Assembly (NCBI RefSeq): GCF_018863415.1
Contig: NZ_JAHKSN010000002.1
Coordinates: 310,001-374,000 of the forward strand
DNA: 64,000 bases
Origin: Deinococcus aestuarii
GTDB taxonomy: Bacteria; Deinococcota; Deinococci; Deinococcales; Deinococcaceae
Direction of reading: 5' to 3'
Part shown: piece after piece, positions 22,828 to 39,711 of the stretch
Numbering within the stretch: the first letter of the stretch is position 1
Layout: each line of letters opens with the position of its first letter
Position numbers and translations under genes: made by a program
The notes under the pieces: model-generated
Databases searched by the model: none
Told to the model about the DNA's origin: nothing
The model's input: only the letters and a program-made list of their open reading frames with translations

Positions 22828-23850
22828 ATGCGCACCCCCACCAAGCTCGTGACCGCCGCCCTCGCCGCCACCACCGTCCTCGGACTCGCGCTCGCGCAGG
22901 GGAATCAGCCGGTGATCGGGCTGATCACGAAGACGGACACCAACCCCTTTTTCGTGAAGATGAAAGAGGGCGCCCAGGCCGAGGCCAAGCGCCTCGGGGC
23001 CCGGCTGATGACGGCGGCGGGCAAGGCCGACAACGACAACGCTTCGCAGGTCACCGCCATCGAGAACATGGTCGCGGCGGGCGCCAAGACCATCCTGATC
23101 ACCCCGTCGGACTCCAAGGCGATCATCCCGGCCATCAAAAAGGCCCAGGCCCAGGGCGTGCAGGTCATCGCGCTCGACTCGCCCACCGACCCCGCCAGCG
23201 CGTCGGACGCCCTGTTCGCCACGAACAACTTCCAGGCGGGGGTCCTGATCGGGCGCTACGCGAAGGCCGCGATGGGGGGCAAGCCGCTGAAGATCGCCAC
23301 CCTCGACCTCTTCCCCGGCCACCCGGTGGGCATCGCCCGGCACAACGGCTTCCTGGCGGGGCTGGGGATCAAGGACAGCTCGGGCCAGGCGATCACCGCC
23401 CAGACCCCGGCCAACGTGGTCGGCGGCGTGGTGGTGTGCGCGCAGGATTCCTTCGGGGATCAGGCCAAGGGGCAGACGGCGATGGAAAACTGCCTCCAGA
23501 AGAACCCCGACATCAACCTCGTGTACACCATCAACGAGCCCGCCGGGTACGGCGCCCACCAGGCGCTGAAGAACGCGGGCAAGGACAAGGCCGTGATGAT
23601 CGTCTCGGTGGACGGCGGCTGCAACGGCGTGCGCGGGGTGCAAAGCGGCGTCTTCGCGGCGACGAGCCAGCAGTACCCGCTGAAGATGGCGGCCCTCGGC
23701 GTGGCGGCGGGGGTGGACTTCGCCAAGTCCGGCAAGAAGGTCAAGAGCGGCTACACCGACACCGGCGTGAACCTGATCGCCGCCAAGGCGGTGTCCGGCG
23801 TGCCCAGCCAGAGCGTGCAGTACGGCCTCGCCAACTGCTGGGGCAAGTGA
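22828..23850 (+). CDS. Sugar ABC transporter substrate-binding protein (fructose-type)
   Basis: 340 residues. The signal peptide is MRTPTKLVTAALAATTVLGL, with likely cleavage after ALAQ. The mature protein is a type I periplasmic-binding fold: GLITKTDTNPFFVKMKEGAQ, ILITPSDSKAIIPAIKKA, FFGDQAKGQ-like loop, VYTINEPAGYGAHQALK. It resembles FrcB/RbsB proteins. With the downstream permease and ATPase it forms a carbohydrate importer; fructose is a guess from the FrcA-like ATPase. AGGAG lies 6 nt before ATG 22828. Confidence 0.88.
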   Translation: MRTPTKLVTAALAATTVLGLALAQGNQPVIGLITKTDTNPFFVKMKEGAQAEAKRLGARLMTAAGKADNDNASQVTAIENMVAAGAKTILITPSDSKAIIPAIKKAQAQGVQVIALDSPTDPASASDALFATNNFQAGVLIGRYAKAAMGGKPLKIATLDLFPGHPVGIARHNGFLAGLGIKDSSGQAITAQTPANVVGGVVVCAQDSFGDQAKGQTAMENCLQKNPDINLVYTINEPAGYGAHQALKNAGKDKAVMIVSVDGGCNGVRGVQSGVFAATSQQYPLKMAALGVAAGVDFAKSGKKVKSGYTDTGVNLIAAKAVSGVPSQSVQYGLANCWGK

Positions 23851-23880
23851 GCCCCGGCGCCTGAGGCGCGCCCCAGACCC

Positions 23881-23916
23881 ACGGGGAAGGTCCGCTCCAG
23901 GCTGGCCTTCCCCCGT
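23881..23916 (+). terminator. Intercistronic hairpin between binding protein and permease
   Basis: GGGGAAGG (23883-23890) pairs with CCTTCCCC (23906-23913). Such hairpins after binding-protein genes commonly stabilise or partly terminate the mRNA, giving excess binding protein; here that is inferred. No T-tract follows. Confidence 0.45.
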
Positions 23917-23943
23917 TCTCACCCGCAAAGGAAGACCCGGCGC

Positions 23944-24939
23944 ATGACCACCCCTCCTGCCCCCCTTGCCAAGGCCCCCGACCGCCTCTCCCTGCGGGAG
24001 CGCATCCCCAACATCGCCATCCTGGGACCGCTGCTCGCGCTGCTGCTCGCCGTCATCTTCTTCTCCACCCAGTCCGACCGCTTCCTGAGCCCGCAGAACT
24101 TCTCCCTGATCTTCCAGCAGGTCTCGTACGTGGCGGTGCTCGCCATCGGGCAGACATTGATCATCCTGACCTCGGGCATCGACCTCGCGGCGGGCGTGAT
24201 GATGGCGCTCGGCGGCGTCGTGATGACCCGGCTGGCGGTGAACTCGGGCCTGAACCCCTTCCTCGCCATTGGGCTGGGGCTGCTCGCCACCACCTTCATC
24301 GGGTGGATCAACGGCCTCCTGATCACACGGCTGCGCTTGCCTCCCTTCATCGTGACGCTGGGGATGTTCGGCATCGTGTTCGGGGTGACGCAGGTGTACT
24401 CGCGCTCGGAGACGGTCTCGAACCTGCCCGCGCCGCTGACCTTCTTCGGCTCCACCTTCCAGATCGGGACCACGACCTGGACCTACGGCACCCTGTTGAT
24501 GCTGGCGCTGTACCTGCTCACCCACGTCATCCTGACGCAGACCTCGCCGGGCCGTCACCTCTACGCGGTGGGCAACAACCCCGAGGCCGCGCGGCTGACG
24601 GGCATCCCCACCACGCGGGTGCTCGTGATGGTGTACACGCTGGCGGGGCTGACCTACGGGATCGCCGCGCTGCTGCTGACCGCGCGCACGGGGGTGGGCG
24701 ACCCCAACGCCGGGCAGACCGAGGCGCTGGCGTCGATCACCGCCGTCGTGCTGGGCGGCACCTCCCTCTTCGGCGGGCGGGGCGCGATCATCGGCACGCT
24801 GCTGGGGGCCCTGATCGTCGGCGTGTTCACCAACGGCCTGACCCTGATGGGCGTGCCCTCGGTGTACCAGTACATCATCACCGGCCTGCTCACCATCCTG
24901 GCGGTCGCCGTGGACCAGCTCTCCCGGAGGAAGGCGTGA
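23944..24939 (+). CDS. Sugar ABC transporter permease (FrcC/RbsC-like)
   Basis: 331 residues, about nine to ten hydrophobic helices. The BPD_transp_2 signature includes GQTLIILTSGIDLAAGVMMA, TSPGRHLYAVGNNPEAARLTG (EAA-like loop contacting the ATPase) and VVLGGTSLFGGRGAIIGTLL. Inner membrane channel for the sugar delivered by the upstream binding protein. AAAGGAAG ribosome site upstream. Its stop lies 2 nt from the ATPase ATG and overlaps an alternative GTG. Confidence 0.92.
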   Translation: MTTPPAPLAKAPDRLSLRERIPNIAILGPLLALLLAVIFFSTQSDRFLSPQNFSLIFQQVSYVAVLAIGQTLIILTSGIDLAAGVMMALGGVVMTRLAVNSGLNPFLAIGLGLLATTFIGWINGLLITRLRLPPFIVTLGMFGIVFGVTQVYSRSETVSNLPAPLTFFGSTFQIGTTTWTYGTLLMLALYLLTHVILTQTSPGRHLYAVGNNPEAARLTGIPTTRVLVMVYTLAGLTYGIAALLLTARTGVGDPNAGQTEALASITAVVLGGTSLFGGRGAIIGTLLGALIVGVFTNGLTLMGVPSVYQYIITGLLTILAVAVDQLSRRKA

Positions 24940-24941
24940 CC

Positions 24942-25769
<828 letters not shown>

Positions 25770-25798
25770 CGGTCAGCTCTCAGCCGTCAGCGAAACGC

Positions 25799-25832
25799 AA
25801 ACTCCCGCCGAGGCGATCCCCGGCGGGAGTTT
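25799..25832. terminator. Bidirectional terminator between ABC operon and hsp20
   Basis: AAACTCCCGCCG (25799-25810) and CGGCGGGAGTTT (25821-25832) form a perfect 12-bp stem with A-rich and T-rich flanks on both sides (CGAAACGC before, CGTTTGG after). It serves two convergent genes. Confidence 0.8.
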
Positions 25833-25846
25833 CGTTTGGAAGAGGC

Positions 25847-26356
<510 letters not shown>

Positions 26357-26426
26357 CAAGGTCGTTACCTCCTGTGACTGGAAGCGGCTCGGCAGCTCCT
26401 GCATCGCCTCCCGCTCAACTGCCTAT

Positions 26427-26455
26427 AGCTTAAAACCTGAGTGCCAACGTGTCAA
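26427..26455 (-). promoter_or_regulatory. hsp20 promoter
   Basis: On the minus strand TTGACA (26455-26450), a 17-nt spacer and TAAGCT (26432-26427) form a strong vegetative-type promoter about 70 nt before the start. A GGCACTC in the spacer resembles half of a CIRCE element, but no second half is present. Confidence 0.65.
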
Positions 26456-26527
26456 GTTTAGTGCGTCTTTAAGGGGGCGGTAAGGCTGAGCTCTGGTCGT
26501 CCCCTCCCCACCCGCCTCGCCCCGGTG

Positions 26528-26572
26528 TACACTCCCCGAGGCAAAGGGCGGCTGGTCCGCCCCCCGGCCTTT
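26528..26572 (+). promoter_or_regulatory. pyr operon promoter and 5'-leader hairpin
   Basis: TACACT (26528-26533) is the likely -10 box; no good -35 is seen. The predicted RNA begins with a hairpin, AAAGGGCGG (26543-26551) with CCGCCC (26557-26562) and an outer AAAGG/CCTTT pairing ending near 26572. This may be a PyrR target or attenuator; that role is inference. Confidence 0.45.
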
Positions 26573-26588
26573 CTCAGCGGCCCCGTGA

Positions 26589-28156
<1,568 letters not shown>

Positions 28157-28158
28157 TT

Positions 28159-28198
28159 CTCCCTCTCCCCTTGCGGGAGAGGGCCGGGGTGAGGGGGC
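28159..28198 (+). repeat. 40-bp dispersed hairpin repeat, copy A
   Basis: Lies just after the pyrB stop. CCCTCTCCCC TTGC GGGAGAGGG forms a 9-bp stem. Its reverse complement recurs at 57113-57152 with 39 of 40 bases identical. The rest of 28199-28343 holds another C/G-rich inverted segment near 28270-28302 but no gene. Confidence 0.75.
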
Positions 28199-28343
28199 GT
28201 GTGACCAGCGAAGACGAAGCCAAGATGCCCTGTCTCTTGTACAGAGCGCGCTGCGGGTCACTTGCGGTCACCCCCTCCCGGCCTCCCCCCTCTAGGGGGA
28301 GGAGTACAAAAGCAAATGCCTCCGCTTGATTCAAGGGACTGAA

Positions 28344-29596
<1,253 letters not shown>

Positions 29597-29600
<4 letters not shown>

Positions 29601-30448
29601 GACGGGCGGCCTGGACGGTGGGCCTGGGCCTGAGTGCGCTCGCCGGAGCCGCGCTCGCCCAGGCGTACACCTTCGAGGTCAACTCCCACCGACGCGAATT
29701 GACCGGCCTGCGTAAGCCTCTGCGGGTCGTCCAGCTCTCGGACCTGCATTACGGGGCCTACATCGGGCGTGGGTCGGTGCGGGCGTGGGTGGACGCGGCG
29801 CTGGCCCTGCGGCCCGACGTGGTACTCGTCACCGGGGACTTCGTGGATAAGCGAGGGGTGGCACCCCTGGAGCCCCTGTTCGGGGAACTCGCCCGGCTGC
29901 GTGCGCCCCTGGGGGTCTGGGGCGTGTGGGGCAACCACGATCACGCCCACTTCCGCCGCACGGCCCACCGCGGGGGCCGGTCGCCGGGGGCGGCGCGCGA
30001 CGCCTTCGGGGCGGACCTGCGCCGCTCGGACGTCCGCCTCCTCTGCAACGAGGGGACGACGCTGCGGGACGACCTCTTCCTGGCGGGTGTGGACGATCTG
30101 CGGTGGGGAAGGGTGGACCTGGGGGCGGCCCTGGCCCGCGCCCCGGCCGGGGGTGCCGTCCTCCTGATGAGCCACACCCCCGACCTCCTGCCCGAGGTGC
30201 CCGGGCGCGTCGGCCTGACCCTCTGCGGCCACACGCACGGGGGACAGGTGTGCCTGCCGCTGATCGGCCCCCTCGTCACCTCCAGCCGCTTCGGGCGACG
30301 GTTCGCCTCCGGTTTCGTGCGGGGTCCGGCGCCCGGTTTCGTCTCACGCGGGCTCGGCGTGACGACCCTTCCCTTCCGCCTGAACTGCGGCCCTGAGGTG
30401 GTCGTCTTCGATTTCGTGCCCGGTGGAGGCGAGGGCCTGGAGGCTTAG
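29597..30448 (+). CDS. Calcineurin-like metallophosphoesterase, exported or anchored
   Basis: 283 residues. The N-terminal hydrophobic segment (AAWTVGLGLSALAGAALAQ) is a signal or anchor. The two-metal site is fully present: VVQLSDLHYG (DxH), VLVTGDFVD, WGNHDHAHF (GNHD), LLMSHTPDL and LTLCGHTHGGQV. It resembles the YkuE/LpxH-like group acting on lipid pyrophosphates or phosphodiesters; the substrate is unknown. GTG 29597 overlaps the pyrC stop (GTGA), so it is likely co-transcribed with pyrC. Confidence 0.85.
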
Positions 30449-30855
30449 CGTTGGGCGCCCGGGCGCTCGAAGGTCAGCCGGGTCGTCCTGGAAAACAGCA
30501 TGAGTTGCCCCGCTCCCTCGCTCAGGACGTACTGCTCCGCGCCGTTCAGCGCCCCGAGGAACGCCTCCGGGATGACGAAGGGACAGCGTTCACCGGGCGC
30601 GGGCGTGAGGGCACGGACATTGATCTCGACCCGGCTGGCGGCGGCCCGGGTGGACCCGGCGAAGCCCCCGCACCCGAAGCGGCCCTGAGCCGTGTCGCCG
30701 TTGATCACGAGATAGGCCGTGCCTGGAGATACACGGCCACTGCCGAAGCCCTGCACATTCGTGAGTTGCCAGGTGCCGCTCAGCGGGGCGGATGTGGCCG
30801 CCCGTGCGGTCGGGCCTAGTGCCGTCAGGGTCAGAAGGAGGAGCAGGGGACGCAT
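30445..30855 (-). CDS. META domain secreted protein
   Basis: 136 residues. Signal peptide [20 protein letters not shown]. The META-type domain has [17 protein letters not shown], then [13 protein letters not shown] (the FGCN-like loop) and the closing [13 protein letters not shown]. HslJ-like META proteins are envelope stress proteins of unknown activity. Converges on the phosphoesterase, overlapping its stop by 4 nt. Confidence 0.8.
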   Translation of the reverse strand: MRPLLLLLTLTALGPTARAATSAPLSGTWQLTNVQGFGSGRVSPGTAYLVINGDTAQGRFGCGGFAGSTRAAASRVEINVRALTPAPGERCPFVIPEAFLGALNGAEQYVLSEGAGQLMLFSRTTRLTFERPGAQR

Positions 30856-30901
30856 ACCTCAGCGTGGGGGAAGCGGGTGATGAGGTTCTGACAGCCTGGC
30901 T

Positions 30902-31726
30902 TTACCCGTCGCCCGCGTCAGGGAAGTTCGGCGAACGCTTCTCCCGTAAGGACGCCACGCCCTCGTGCACGTCCGGTCCCGAGAAGCCCAGGAACTCCAG
31001 CGCCAGCGAGGCGTCGAAACTCGGCCCTGCCAGCCGCAGCCAGTTGTTCAGCGCCTCCTTCGTCCAGCGCACGGCGGTCTGGCTTCCCTGCGACAGGCGC
31101 AGGGCAATCCCGAAGGCGCGGTCCAGCAGTTCCTCTTCCGGCACGCACAGGCTCACCAGCCCGATTCGCTCCGCCTCCGCCCCACTCAGCGGCTCGTTGA
31201 GCAGCAGGTAATACTTGGCCCTGTTCAGGCCGCACAGCAGCGGCCAGATGATAACCGCGTGATCTCCGGCGGCGACCCCCAGCCGCGTGTGACCGTCGAG
31301 AATCCGCGCATTCGGCGCCGCGAGGCTGATGTCCGCGAGCAGGGCGACGGCGAGCCCGGCCCCCACACAGGGCCCGTGAATGGCGCTCACCACGGGTTTG
31401 GAGCAGTTGACGATGTTGTAGACGAGATCGCGCGCCTCCTTATGGACCCGGGCGCGCGTCTCCCACGATTGGGCCATCTCCGCCACCAAGCCGAGGTCCC
31501 CGCCCGAGGAAAAGCCCCGGCCCTCCCCGCGCACGACCACGCAGCGCACCCCGGGGTCGAGGTCCACCTCGCGCCACACGTAGGCGAGGTCGCGGTGCAT
31601 GGTGGCGTCGGCGGAATTGAGCGTCTTCTCGTTCGACAGGATGAGTTCGAGGATGCCGCCCGGGTGAGCCTGGAACTTCAGGGACGCGAACCGTTCCCGG
31701 TAGGGCGTGAGGTCGGGCGCGCTCAA
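30902..31726 (-). CDS. Enoyl-CoA hydratase/isomerase, phenylacetate cluster
   Basis: 274 residues, crotonase fold. The oxyanion-hole segments are [20 protein letters not shown] and [20 protein letters not shown], followed by [20 protein letters not shown]. It could be the ring-epoxide isomerase (PaaG role) or the beta-oxidation hydratase (PaaF role) of the phenylacetyl-CoA pathway; the family alone cannot decide. TTG 31726 is chosen because it overlaps the paaK stop (TTGA), which implies coupling in the paa operon. Confidence 0.85.
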   Translation of the reverse strand: MSAPDLTPYRERFASLKFQAHPGGILELILSNEKTLNSADATMHRDLAYVWREVDLDPGVRCVVVRGEGRGFSSGGDLGLVAEMAQSWETRARVHKEARDLVYNIVNCSKPVVSAIHGPCVGAGLAVALLADISLAAPNARILDGHTRLGVAAGDHAVIIWPLLCGLNRAKYYLLLNEPLSGAEAERIGLVSLCVPEEELLDRAFGIALRLSQGSQTAVRWTKEALNNWLRLAGPSFDASLALEFLGFSGPDVHEGVASLREKRSPNFPDAGDG

Positions 31727-33022
31727 CGGACCACCCGCAGGTCCACCACGCGCCGCAGTTTGCCCCCCTCGCTGCGGGGGAGGGTGCCGGGCTCGCACAG
31801 TTCGCAGCCGATGGACACGCCCACCTGCGTCTTGACGAGCCGCACGATTTCCTGGCCGAGCGACCCGTCCAGGCGCGTACTTTCCACCTTCAGCAGCAGT
31901 TCATCCATGCCGCCGCCGCGGGAGAGCACGAGTTGGTAATGCGGGCTAAGTTCGGAAAGATGCGCCAGCACGGCCTCGATCTGGGTGGGGTACACGTTCA
32001 CCCCGCGCAGGATGATCATGTCGTCGCTGCGGCCCCGGATGGCGTCCATGCGGCGCACCGTGCGGCCCGTCGTGTTCTCGCCGGGCAGCAGGCAGGTGAT
32101 GTCGCCCGTCCAGTAGCGCAGCAGAGGCAGGGCGGTGCGAGTCATGGACGTGAGGACGAGGACGCCGTACTCGCCGTCGGGCAGGACCTCGCCGGTTTCG
32201 GGATCGACAATTTCCGGGTAGAAGTGGTCCTCCCAGAGATAGCTGCCCCGCTGCTCCTCCGCGTCCTCGTTGCTCACCCCCGGGCCGATAATCTCCGACA
32301 AGCCGTAGATGTTGGTGGCCTTCACACCTAGGCGGGCCTGGACTTCCTGGCGCATCGTCTCCGACCAGGGTTCGGCGCCCAGCACGGCATATTTCAGGCT
32401 GAGGGTCTCCGGGGTGTGGCCCCGCCGGGCCAGCGCGTCGGCCAGAACTAGCGCGTAGCTCGGCGTGCAGGCGATCACCTCGGGCTCCAGGTCCTCAATG
32501 ATCTGCACCTGCCGCTCGGTGCCGCCGCCTGACACTGGAATGACGCCCAACCCCAGCCGCTCGCCGCCCGCGTGCGTCCCCAGCCCGCCCGTGAAGAGGC
32601 CGTAGCCGTAGGCGTTGTGGAAGAGCATCCCGGGCCGCGCCCCCGCCGCGTACAGGCTGCGGGCGACCACCTCGGCGAACACGTCCAGATCGTTCTCGTC
32701 GTATCCAACAACGGTGGGCTTGCCGCTCGTGCCGCTGGAGGCGTGGACGCGGCGCAACTCCGAGCGGGGGACCGAGCACAGGCCGAAGGGGTAGCCGTCC
32801 CGCAGGTCGCTCTTGCGGGTGAAGGGGAAGCGGCGCAGGTCGTCCAACGTCTTCAAGTCGTCCGGAGTCACCTCGGCCTGGGCGAACTTCTCCCGGTAGG
32901 CGGGTACACGCTCATTCAGGTGGGCGACGGTGGCTTGCAAACGCTCCAGTTGCAGGGCGCGCAGGACGGGAAGCGGCATCGCCTCCGCAGATGGGTTGAA
33001 CATGGTTGAGTGTACCGTCGGG

Positions 33023-33030
<8 letters not shown>
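31723..33030 (-). CDS. paaK: Phenylacetate-CoA ligase
   Basis: Activates phenylacetate with ATP and CoA, the first pathway step. 435 residues, ANL superfamily. The ATP loop is [19 protein letters not shown], followed by [33 protein letters not shown] (A5) and [20 protein letters not shown] (hinge and C-domain). Starts 8 nt inside the paaZ end with GAGGGCGG upstream; an in-frame ATG 27 nt later is an alternative. Cytoplasmic. Confidence 0.95.
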
Positions 33031-35091
<2,061 letters not shown>

Positions 35092-35095
<4 letters not shown>

Positions 35096-35409
35096 GGCGA
35101 CTCCTGGGACTTAGCGAGGTTTCGGATATGTATTTGCAGATAACAGGGGCAAAAATCGTAGCCCCTTGATCTGGCCCAGCTCGTTATAGCTTCTTGAAAT
35201 TTCCTGGCTTGCCGAAGCTCAAGCGGCGGGTCACTGAAAAAGTCGTACTCGTTTCCTGGCCCAAACTCAGCAGTTCCAGTAATCCTATGCCCAGGAAGCA
35301 AATTGAACATTGCTTCTTGCACTTCCCGAACAGCCTGCTCCCAGTTGGGCAGGTCTTGGAAGTCGCAAAGGTGCCCCAATGCGCCGGCGGGAGGAGGGAG
35401 GGTCGTCAT
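35092..35409 (-). CDS. Hypothetical protein inserted upstream of paaZ
   Basis: 105 residues, no family recognised. It has an acidic-aromatic middle ([20 protein letters not shown]) and a C-terminal [16 protein letters not shown]. It begins MTTLPPP, echoing the MTTLPTP of paaZ, which suggests its 5' end was recombined from paaZ. Base composition is clearly lower in GC than the flanking paa genes. Its TGA overlaps the paaZ ATG. Probably horizontally acquired. Confidence 0.6.
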
Positions 35410-35440
35410 GGGGCTCCTTGGTATTGGCCTAGAATCGTGT

Positions 35441-36184
35441 ATGACGATCAGCAACGAGCGTGACCTGGAAGGCATGAGGCTGGCCGGGAAAGTGGTCGCC
35501 AGAACGCTTGAGGCGCTCAAGGCCGCCGTGGCACCCGGCATCACCCCTGCCGATCTGGACACGCTGGCTGGCGAGATTTTTGCCCAGTATGGCGCCTTTT
35601 CCGCTCCCCGTGCCGAGTACAACGCTCCCGTGAACGTGTTCGTCAGCGTGAACGAGGACATCGTTCATGGCCTGCCGACGCATCGGCCTCTCGCGGCGGG
35701 CGACGTGGTGTGCATCGATGTCACGCCGAATGTGGGAGGCTACGTCGCCGATGCGGCGGTGACGGTCGCCGTGCCTCCCGTGTCGCCCGTCGCCACCCGT
35801 CTGATCGCCTGTGCCGAAGCCGCATTCGCCCAGGCCATGAAAGCCGCCCGCGCGGGCCGTCCCCTGAACGGCATCGGCAGGGCGATTGAAACGGAAGTGG
35901 CGCGACGTGGCTTCACCCTGCTGCGCGAGTTGCAGGGACACGGGGTGGGCCGGGCCATTCACGAAAAGCCGGAGGTGCCCAACTTCTACCACCCGGCGCT
36001 CCAGAAACCCTTGCACGAGGGGCTGGTGATCGCCATCGAGCCAATGGTTTCCACTGGCCGAAACTGGCGCACCAAAACCCTGCGGGACGGCTGGACGATC
36101 TCCACGACGGACGGGGGCATCGCCGCCCACTTTGAACACACCATCATGATCACCAAGGGTGCGCCGCTGATTTTGACGGCCTGA
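35441..36184 (+). CDS. map: Methionine aminopeptidase, type I
   Basis: Removes N-terminal Met from nascent proteins. 247 residues, pita-bread fold. All metal ligands are present: [19 protein letters not shown] (two Asp), [16 protein letters not shown] (His), [12 protein letters not shown] (Glu) and [15 protein letters not shown] (Glu). Leaderless: TAGAAT (35430-35435) ends 5 nt before ATG 35441. It lies in the gap that splits the paa operon and reads against it, so it was likely carried in with the insertion; it may be a second map copy. Confidence 0.92.
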   Translation: MTISNERDLEGMRLAGKVVARTLEALKAAVAPGITPADLDTLAGEIFAQYGAFSAPRAEYNAPVNVFVSVNEDIVHGLPTHRPLAAGDVVCIDVTPNVGGYVADAAVTVAVPPVSPVATRLIACAEAAFAQAMKAARAGRPLNGIGRAIETEVARRGFTLLRELQGHGVGRAIHEKPEVPNFYHPALQKPLHEGLVIAIEPMVSTGRNWRTKTLRDGWTISTTDGGIAAHFEHTIMITKGAPLILTA

Positions 36185-36216
36185 AGTCACACGCTTTTAA
36201 ACGGCGGCGGCGTGCT

Positions 36217-36265
36217 GGGTGCCGTGGACGTAGGAGGCGGGGCGGAAGACGGAGGGGGCGAGGGG
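36217..36265 (-). pseudogene. Fragment of paaZ 5' end
   Basis: On the minus strand this reads LAPSVFRPASYVHGTQHA before a stop, against [16 protein letters not shown] in PaaZ. The DNA is very similar to 35040-35090 (for example GACGTAGGAGGCGGGGCGGA on the plus strand against CACGTAGGAGGCGGGGCGGA). No start codon. It is a duplicated or left-over paaZ N-terminus marking the far side of the insertion. Confidence 0.75.
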
Positions 36266-36269
36266 GTGA

Positions 36270-36653
36270 TCACGCGCTTCCCTCTATGGCATCCGGCTCT
36301 ATAAGCGAGGGAATTGAAACCGCATCACGTAAATGCAGTGCAAGCTGAGCAAGCTTGAGGAGATGCCCCAAAGAAATCAACATGTACCGCCGATTTACCT
36401 CAGATATAGCACCAGCATCGATTTGGCAGAAGAGATCGTATACTGCCTGTCGAAACTCGACTATCGCGGAGGTCGGCAATTCGTCGAAGTCCAAATAGAA
36501 GTTGTATCTATGTTCTTCTAGGTATAAAACAAGCTCTGAACTCCCAACCCTCCGGGCGAGAAGATGTTCCACTATTAAGTCAAATGCCCCACTGGAGTCT
36601 TTCCAAACAAGATCGGTCTTTTCGTCTGAAAACAAGTTGATTAGCGCCGACAT
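36270..36653 (-). CDS. Hypothetical protein, low GC
   Basis: 127 residues, helix-rich and acidic (SALINLFSDEKTDLVWKD, YLEEHRYNFYLDFDELPTSA, HLLKLAQLALHLRDAV). No family recognised; size and character would fit an immunity-type or antitoxin-like protein, but nothing proves this. It is markedly AT-richer than its neighbours and so probably transferred. GAGGA lies 4 nt before ATG 36653. Confidence 0.6.
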   Translation of the reverse strand: MSALINLFSDEKTDLVWKDSSGAFDLIVEHLLARRVGSSELVLYLEEHRYNFYLDFDELPTSAIVEFRQAVYDLFCQIDAGAISEVNRRYMLISLGHLLKLAQLALHLRDAVSIPSLIEPDAIEGSA

Positions 36654-36692
36654 AAATCCTCACCACAACAGCCAGAAGACAAGCCGCCACAA

Positions 36693-37187
36693 TCACACAC
36701 TCTTAAACCCCTCGAACGGCTCCTTGCAGCTTTCGCACACGTACAGGCGCTTGCACAACGTCGGGCCGAAGCTGGCCGTCATCCTCACGTTCAGCGAGCC
36801 GCAGCGGGGGCAGCGGGTGGGTTCGGGGTCGAGGGTGATGAGGGGGGTGTCTCCGGCGGGGGCGGGGGGCGCGATGCCGTACTGGCGCAGCCGCTCGCGG
36901 GCGTCCGGCTGAATCCAGTCCGTCGTCCAGGGGGGCGTGAGGGTACTGCGGACCTCCACGTCGGGCACGCCGAGGGCCCGCACCGCCTCGCCGATGGACT
37001 CGCGGATGACATGCAGCGCGGGACAGCCGGAGAAGGTGGGGGTGAAGGTGACCGTCACCCGCCCGCCGTCCACTGCCACGTCCCGCACCATGCCCATATC
37101 GGTGACGGACACGACGGGAATCTCGGGGTCGGGCACGGCGGCGAGGGCACTCCAGACCTGCTCGGGGGTGACGTGGGGGGCGGTCAT
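36693..37187 (-). CDS. paaD: PaaD: Fe-S assembly-type factor of phenylacetyl-CoA epoxidase
   Basis: 164 residues. The MIP18/DUF59 domain has [20 protein letters not shown] and [20 protein letters not shown], and the C-terminal zinc ribbon has [17 protein letters not shown] and [15 protein letters not shown]. Required for maturation of the PaaABC(E) multicomponent monooxygenase. ATG 37187 starts 4 nt after the paaC stop. In the usual paaABCD order. Confidence 0.93.
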   Translation of the reverse strand: MTAPHVTPEQVWSALAAVPDPEIPVVSVTDMGMVRDVAVDGGRVTVTFTPTFSGCPALHVIRESIGEAVRALGVPDVEVRSTLTPPWTTDWIQPDARERLRQYGIAPPAPAGDTPLITLDPEPTRCPRCGSLNVRMTASFGPTLCKRLYVCESCKEPFEGFKSV

Positions 37188-37191
37188 GGGA

Positions 37192-38001
37192 TCACCACAC
37201 CTCCGCGTTCGCGTGCTGCCGCGCCACGCCCTGCATCTCGGCGAGGAGGGGGGCGAGGTGTTCGGTGTGCACGTCCCGCCCTTCCGCCGCATCGGCCAGG
37301 GTCATCGGCAGGAGAAGGCCACACTTCCCAGTGAGGTGAGGCACCACGAAGCCCTCCCAGCGGGTGCAGACTTCCCCCAGGTCGGGGACGATTCCGGCGG
37401 CCACCAGCTCCGCCTCACCGGGCACCGGGGCGAACAGTTGGGCGACGTGGGGCCACAGCTCATCCAGCGCGTTCTGCGTGCGGCGGCGGCTCTCCTCGGT
37501 GCCGAGGGCGAGGCGTTCCACCCACAGGGCGGCGTGCTGGAGGTGGAACCTCTCCTCGCGCACGGCCTTTGCGGCGACCTCGGCGAGCGGGGCGTAGGTG
37601 CTTCCCCGCGCCGCGTCCAGCCACAGCGCCTCGTAGGCGTCGAAGAGGAATTGGCGCAGCATCGTGAAGGCCCAGTCCCCCTTCGGCAGTTCCACGAGGC
37701 GGACGTTCGTGAACTCGCCCGCGTCCCGGAAGAAGGCGAGGCGGTCGGGGTCGGAGCCGTCGAGCCTGCCCCGCAGGTCGAGGTAAAGCGAGGCGTGCCC
37801 CAACTCGTCCTGCGCGATGTTGGCGAGGGCGATGTCCTCTTCGAGGATCGGCGCGTGCCCGGTCCACTCGCCGTCTCGGTGCGCCAGGATGATCTCGTCG
37901 TCGGCGAGGGCGGTGAGCTTGCGGATCAACACGGCCCGAAGCTCGGGCGTGAGCGTCTCCTGCTGACTGCTCAGGGCTGATGGCTGACCATTCCCTGTCA
38001 T
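37192..38001 (-). CDS. paaC: PaaC: structural subunit of phenylacetyl-CoA epoxidase
   Basis: 269 residues, ferritin-like four-helix bundle ([60 protein letters not shown]). Partners PaaA in the oxygenase core. The first dozen residues ([12 protein letters not shown]) are encoded by a dispersed repeat copy (37957-37989) and are not family sequence. The ATG is still supported because it overlaps the paaB stop (ATGA). Confidence 0.94.
   Translation of the reverse strand: MTGNGQPSALSSQQETLTPELRAVLIRKLTALADDEIILAHRDGEWTGHAPILEEDIALANIAQDELGHASLYLDLRGRLDGSDPDRLAFFRDAGEFTNVRLVELPKGDWAFTMLRQFLFDAYEALWLDAARGSTYAPLAEVAAKAVREERFHLQHAALWVERLALGTEESRRRTQNALDELWPHVAQLFAPVPGEAELVAAGIVPDLGEVCTRWEGFVVPHLTGKCGLLLPMTLADAAEGRDVHTEHLAPLLAEMQGVARQHANAEVW
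37957..37989 (-). repeat. GGTCAGCCATCAGC-type dispersed repeat, copy 2 (inside paaC)
   Basis: Reverse complement of the 4588-4620 sequence with three mismatches in 33 nt. Elsewhere this sequence is intergenic, but here it is translated as part of the PaaC N-terminus. Confidence 0.6.
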
Positions 38002-38633
38002 CGCTGCACCTTCGGCGCCCTGTCATGCGGGTGGTCGTAGACCTTATGGTCGCCGACGTGGGGTTCCTCGTTCACGCGCCCCGGCATCTTGCCCTCGCGC
38101 TTGAGTTCGCCGACGTGCCGCCCGATCACCCCGTAATACTGCTGCTGCTTGTACGTCTTGTCCTTGGCGGGGGCGAACCAGCTCTCCACGGTGCCCGGAT
38201 CGTCGCTCGTGCGGACCACGACGGATTCGGGGAAGACGAGCCAGGTCAGCGCGTCCGGGTGTGCCTCCCGCGCCTGCCGCAGCGCGTCGCCGGGGCCACT
38301 CGCCTCCAGCGTGCCCACCAGATCGACGAAGGTCATAGAACGTTTGTGCGTCCGCTTGAGGCCCAGGTGGTAAGTGCCCGCCTCGCCGGGGGTTTCCAGC
38401 ACCTCGGGCCGGGCCGCAACTTCTTCCGCGGTGGCCGTCAGAATATCGGATTCGCGCACCGTCCAGAGACTCACGGCGGAGGGACGGCGCGCGAAGACGT
38501 TACGGGCGGTGAGTAGGGCGTGGTCGGGGTCTCCCGCGTGGACGCTCCCCACCGCCTGCCAGGGCCGGTTCGGCGCGTCCTGCTTGAAGACCTCCCAGCG
38601 GGGCCATTGGGTGTCGGGGTGGGGTGTGGTCAT
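37998..38633 (-). CDS. paaB: PaaB, tandem-domain form
   Basis: 211 residues, about twice the 95 of enteric PaaB. Domain 1 (about 10-80) has [20 protein letters not shown] and [20 protein letters not shown]. Domain 2 (about 90-165) repeats the pattern: [20 protein letters not shown] and [20 protein letters not shown]. PaaB bridges and stabilises the PaaAC complex. ATG 38633 is chosen because AGAGAGG lies 8 nt upstream; a GTG three codons earlier is in frame. Overlaps paaC by 4 nt. Confidence 0.9.
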   Translation of the reverse strand: MTTPHPDTQWPRWEVFKQDAPNRPWQAVGSVHAGDPDHALLTARNVFARRPSAVSLWTVRESDILTATAEEVAARPEVLETPGEAGTYHLGLKRTHKRSMTFVDLVGTLEASGPGDALRQAREAHPDALTWLVFPESVVVRTSDDPGTVESWFAPAKDKTYKQQQYYGVIGRHVGELKREGKMPGRVNEEPHVGDHKVYDHPHDRAPKVQR

Positions 38634-38701
38634 CTCGTTCACCTCTCTGAAAGGTGGACCGCGAGGGACAGCCTAGTGTCTCCTCGCGGTCCCCATCCCG
38701 T

Positions 38702-39664
<963 letters not shown>

Positions 39665-39711
39665 GGGAATCCTCCTGGCTGGGGCGGCGAGGGCGGCTTG
39701 CGGGTGTCAAA

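Noticed and set aside
26440..26450. CIRCE element at hsp20
   Set aside because: Only one half-site-like GGCACTC is present; no GAGTGC partner at the required distance.
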